Shown in pieces: positions 60,685 through 64,000 of a stretch of 64,000 nucleotides of DNA. Position 1 is the first letter of the stretch, and each line of letters starts with the position of its first letter. This DNA comes from Caprimulgus europaeus. Lineage: Eukaryota; Chordata; Aves; Caprimulgiformes; Caprimulgidae. The DNA lies in NCBI GenBank assembly GCA_907165065.1, contig OU015532.1:44494839-44558838 (forward strand). The letters run 5' to 3'. Under the pieces are notes generated by a model, which saw only the letters and a program-made list of their open reading frames with translations, was not told where the DNA came from and did no database searches. Position numbers and translations under genes: made by a program.

Positions 60685-63600
60685 CCAAACTTACTTTAAA
60701 TCACACTGCTCCACACCTAAATACTGAATAATACTCAGTATTTATTTAGAAATAAATTCTGTGCCAAAATCTGAAGTCCAGAGAAACCATTCCTTCATAC
60801 TGGTAGAGTATGAAACTATGCAAAAAGGTGATAAAAAGTCCATTACACATCAATACCAAAACCTGATATCCACGACTTTTTTGGCTGAGTTACAAAAAAC
60901 CATTCCAGTTTGAAAATATCAAACCACTTCATCTAGATAATTAGGAAATTTGTAATTCAATCCTTTTAATATCATTAATTTCAAGAGTGCATTTTGATAA
61001 ATGTGTTCTTCAGCAAAAAGTTTTTCTGTTACAAGTTTTCCAAAGAGGTTTCCTGTATGGCAGTCGGTGCAGCTACAAAACTGCCCTGCATTCCTTCATA
61101 CTCATCTTGGGCTTGTAGGGTTTTTCTGGGCAGATTTAATGACTAAGGTCAGCCTATGAAAATCATGGTTGGAGGAAACATATGTTGTTCAGTTCCCTCT
61201 CTTTTGTTAAGAGCAACATTCGTTTGCTGTTGCTAAAAGAGAATAATAGTTAGAACTTGATCTAAAAAGCCCACTTATTTCTTGATTTTAGCCAGTGTCC
61301 TTGTGAATGTGAAAGACTCACACCTGATGCCAATTTCCATATGTACTTATAGCTGATGAGCTTGTATTAATATCTCATCAGAAATGGGTACTTGAACTGA
61401 TGAAAATTTAGGTATAACTTCTAATTGTATTTTTTTTAATTGTATTTGAACAAGTAGGGTTCTGGTATTACACACTCAGAGGGCAGAGGATGCTGACATG
61501 ATAAATAAAATGTGCTTATGTCCAGGATGATTCCTGAAGAGGATGATGAAGAATATAAATTAATCATATACATGAGCTGCAGTTTTTTTCACTCCTGTGT
61601 GTTTACATTGTCTTGTGCTTCATGGTGCTCAGGGCAAGCCTGAGATCAGCAGCTCAGCCACACCAGGCTCAGGCAGAGCAAAAGCCTGGGCACATTAGTG
61701 GTAGTCAGTCCTTAGAAAGAAAACTGAAGGCTATTCTCTTTGAGGTTATGGTATGGAAATAGCATAAAATGCAATTAGGATTACTATCAGTATATCTTCT
61801 TGTGTAAAAAGATTAATAAAAAACTCTCATTATGGAACAGTGCTTTAGATAACTCTTAAGAAAACTGCTCTCTGGGAAATACAAAATTGAGTATCTCAAA
61901 TCACAGTATTTTGATTAAAAACAGATCAGTAATTACAGATTCCAGAATTCATTTACATTTAGTAGAACCAGTAGAAATACTCCCATGGTGTTTATCACAT
62001 TAGTCCAATGATTTCACTGTGATTACCCTTTATCACTAGTGCCTGCAGAGCAGCAATTATACCTCCATACTAGCTTATTTCAGCACAACCACCACATCAC
62101 ATGCTGGGTGTTTGCAGGTTCTGATCAGATACTGGGTGACGTAAAAGAGAACTCTTAGGAGCACTGAGAGTGTTGAAATTTATTAGATGTGGTATGGAAA
62201 ACCTTATATATTATATATGTATAAAATACTTCCTTACTTATGAAGTAGTAGACAGATCAGCAAGTAAAACACAAGGAAACCTGCCCAGTTAGGAATGTGA
62301 CTTAGTCTGAACATTTTGGTGGTCAGAAAATACCAGGAACACAGAGAAAGATGCAGAAAATAACAACCATTTATGCTGCAAAAGCCAATGCAAAGATGAG
62401 TCAGTGCTATGCAAGCCACTAATTACTCAGTACCTTGGTTGTCCTGAGCTGAAGCACAAACTACTCCAAGGGTCTAAAGAGACCACGTGGGTCTGTTGGA
62501 AAGAGTTTCCAGACACATCAGGTCCCACACGTCTAGTTAAACTCAAGGACACAGTTAATGAGTTTTTACACAAACTAATTCACCCACTGTCTTTTAGTTA
62601 AAAACAATGCCCAAAGAATTCCAAATATATTCAAAGAAGCTAAAAGTAAAAAACCTACATTCTCAGATTCCTACCTAAATCTTTTTTTCACCATTATTAA
62701 CCTGCCAAAATTTTTGCTTATAGGCATTTTCAGAGTCCTTAAAACAATTTTGAGAGTGTTCATTCCTTGATGCCTATCTCAGTTCTTCCACCTGCTTCTT
62801 CAAAATACTCCATTTTACTATTTTGATTTAAAAAATTATGCTAAAATTATTTTTTTTCATTTAATACATAAATAAGGAGTTTTTCAACTTATATAAATAT
62901 CCTATGGTATAGTAAATCTTAATATTTGTCACTTTTATAGAATCCAGTTAGAATAAGCTTTGTTGAACTTAAAGTTTTTGTGTTGTTGACTTTCATTACA
63001 GCAACAAACATCTTCAAACAGAATTATAACTGACACACGATTGACACTTGGGGATTATTCAACCCTTGAATTGTATCTTGTATTTCTTGAATTTAGTAGT
63101 TCATATAAAAACTCTGAGCACTGATAATTCACTGGAATACCACCTGTTTTCTGACAATTACCTAGTAAACTTGCTAAAATAGGAAAATAAGTAGTCCAGA
63201 AGTGCAAGGAGTCTAGTGGAAGCACTTCCTTGCTTATATCCCTTCAGAATGTGTGGTGATGTCTTACTCAGCGCTACATAAAGCCTCGAGATACACAACG
63301 TTGGGTGGGGATCTCGGACTATTCTCCACCAGATATTCATAAATAATTTTCTCCTTTAGGCAATTATTAATTTCTAGGCCAGGAATTATTTAGAAAACCC
63401 CAGGGCTGAAACAGTAGTCAGGGTAAATGGAAACATAAGAGCGTTCTCACTCCTCACTTTCCTTCAAAAGAAGGATTGAAGATAAGAAAATATGTTTATG
63501 ATTAATGATTTATGGAGCTCAATTTACTTATCTTAAAAAAAAAAAAAAGGTTATAAAGGTGACCCAGAGTAGATGAACAAGAAATCTGGGGAAAGATTAG

Positions 63601-64000
63601 AATTCATTACAAAATTCTTTAATCAAGCAGAGAAATAATCCGTGGCTAAAATCCAGTCATTGGCAATGAAACGAGAACAAGCCAGGTTGGAAAGGAGGCA
63701 GCACTGTAACTGTGGTAACTGTGAACTGATGCGGTTCAGTGCAGCTTGTGCCCATTTCCAGTGCCTGAATTTGATTTCATTTCCAAGAGAGACTCACTAG
63801 CTCAAGTCAGAAGTTTCAGAGGTTTAATGCAGGAATTAAACAGCGTGATTTTATGGCTAAAAGACAGACTATTTACACATAATGGTGCTTTATTTCTTCA
63901 AAAATCTGACTCATTTCCCTAGAAGTTGGATGGATGCTGTTTCAATCCCATTCCATAAGTAAAGTTTCATTATCTTGATTAAAGAAAACCCAAACCAGTC

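Larger units (their letters stand above)
56570..64000. other. AT-rich unique sequence, no confident gene
   Basis: Over 7 kb contain no recognised transposon. Low-complexity patches include T10 at 58,652, a TG run at 60,672-60,684 and A14 at 63,535. Weak minus-strand exon candidates lie at 57,771-57,847 with 57,950-58,019, and at 60,530-60,591. The block 59,560-60,110 has the appearance of conserved non-coding DNA (see the findings). Confidence 0.5.

Noticed and set aside
61061..61145. Minus-strand frame reading AQDEYEGMQGSFVAAPTAI and ending in a stop
   Set aside because: It looks protein-like, but it is under 40 codons and the acceptor is weak. A second frame is also open there, and no partner exon in phase is evident.
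1..64000. CRISPR arrays, bacterial operons, phage or plasmid features
   Set aside because: No regularly spaced repeats, Shine-Dalgarno-linked genes or long contiguous coding runs. The content is vertebrate.

Overview
This window is vertebrate nuclear DNA, almost certainly from a bird. The evidence is fourteen recognisable fragments of CR1 (chicken repeat 1) LINEs. Most are 5'-truncated, and many keep the diagnostic 3' end of short ATTCTRTG-type octamer repeats. There are also two long terminal repeats (LTRs) of the avian endogenous-retrovirus type that opens TGTCCTGGTTT. The DNA is AT-rich, with long stop-riddled stretches, microsatellites and A-rich runs. Nothing bacterial, plasmid-like or phage-like is present. 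I cannot name the species; the LTR type makes me lean toward Neoaves.

Layout. Positions 1-13,650 are mostly unique sequence with an AT microsatellite near 2.5 kb. From 13.6 to 17.3 kb there are three plus-strand CR1 pieces. From 17.3 to 26.7 kb the sequence is unique and AT-rich, with CCAAA/A-rich runs and one possible conserved non-coding block near 24.7-25.3 kb. A 3'-truncated LTR with a striking CpG-rich core lies at 26.7-27.2 kb. From 28.8 to 56.6 kb the window is repeat-dense: eleven CR1 fragments on both strands, a complete-looking solo LTR (55,981-56,569) and several microsatellites. The last 7 kb have no recognised transposon and are AT-rich.

Genes. I recognise no protein-coding gene with confidence, and no rRNA, tRNA or snRNA. 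The longest open frames are remnants of the CR1 ORF2 C-terminus or shadows of them. By eye I found a few places where splice-like sites and open frames line up in compatible phases. The best is a three-exon minus-strand set at 40,082-42,503 ending in a stop with an overlapping AATAAA. A second minus-strand pair lies at 57,771-58,019, again with an AATAAA at its stop. These are hypotheses: open frames of this size are common here by chance and I could not assign any of them to a family. The simplest reading is intergenic or intronic bird DNA shaped by CR1 and retroviral insertion.

How the parts relate. The CR1 copies fall into at least three sequence groups. Two copies about 10 kb apart (36.75 and 47.1 kb) form an inverted pair of high similarity. 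Two others (13.65 and 17.0 kb) form a direct pair. These are potential substrates for rearrangement. One CR1 is internally deleted, one lacks its 3' end and two carry 21-bp tandem duplications.
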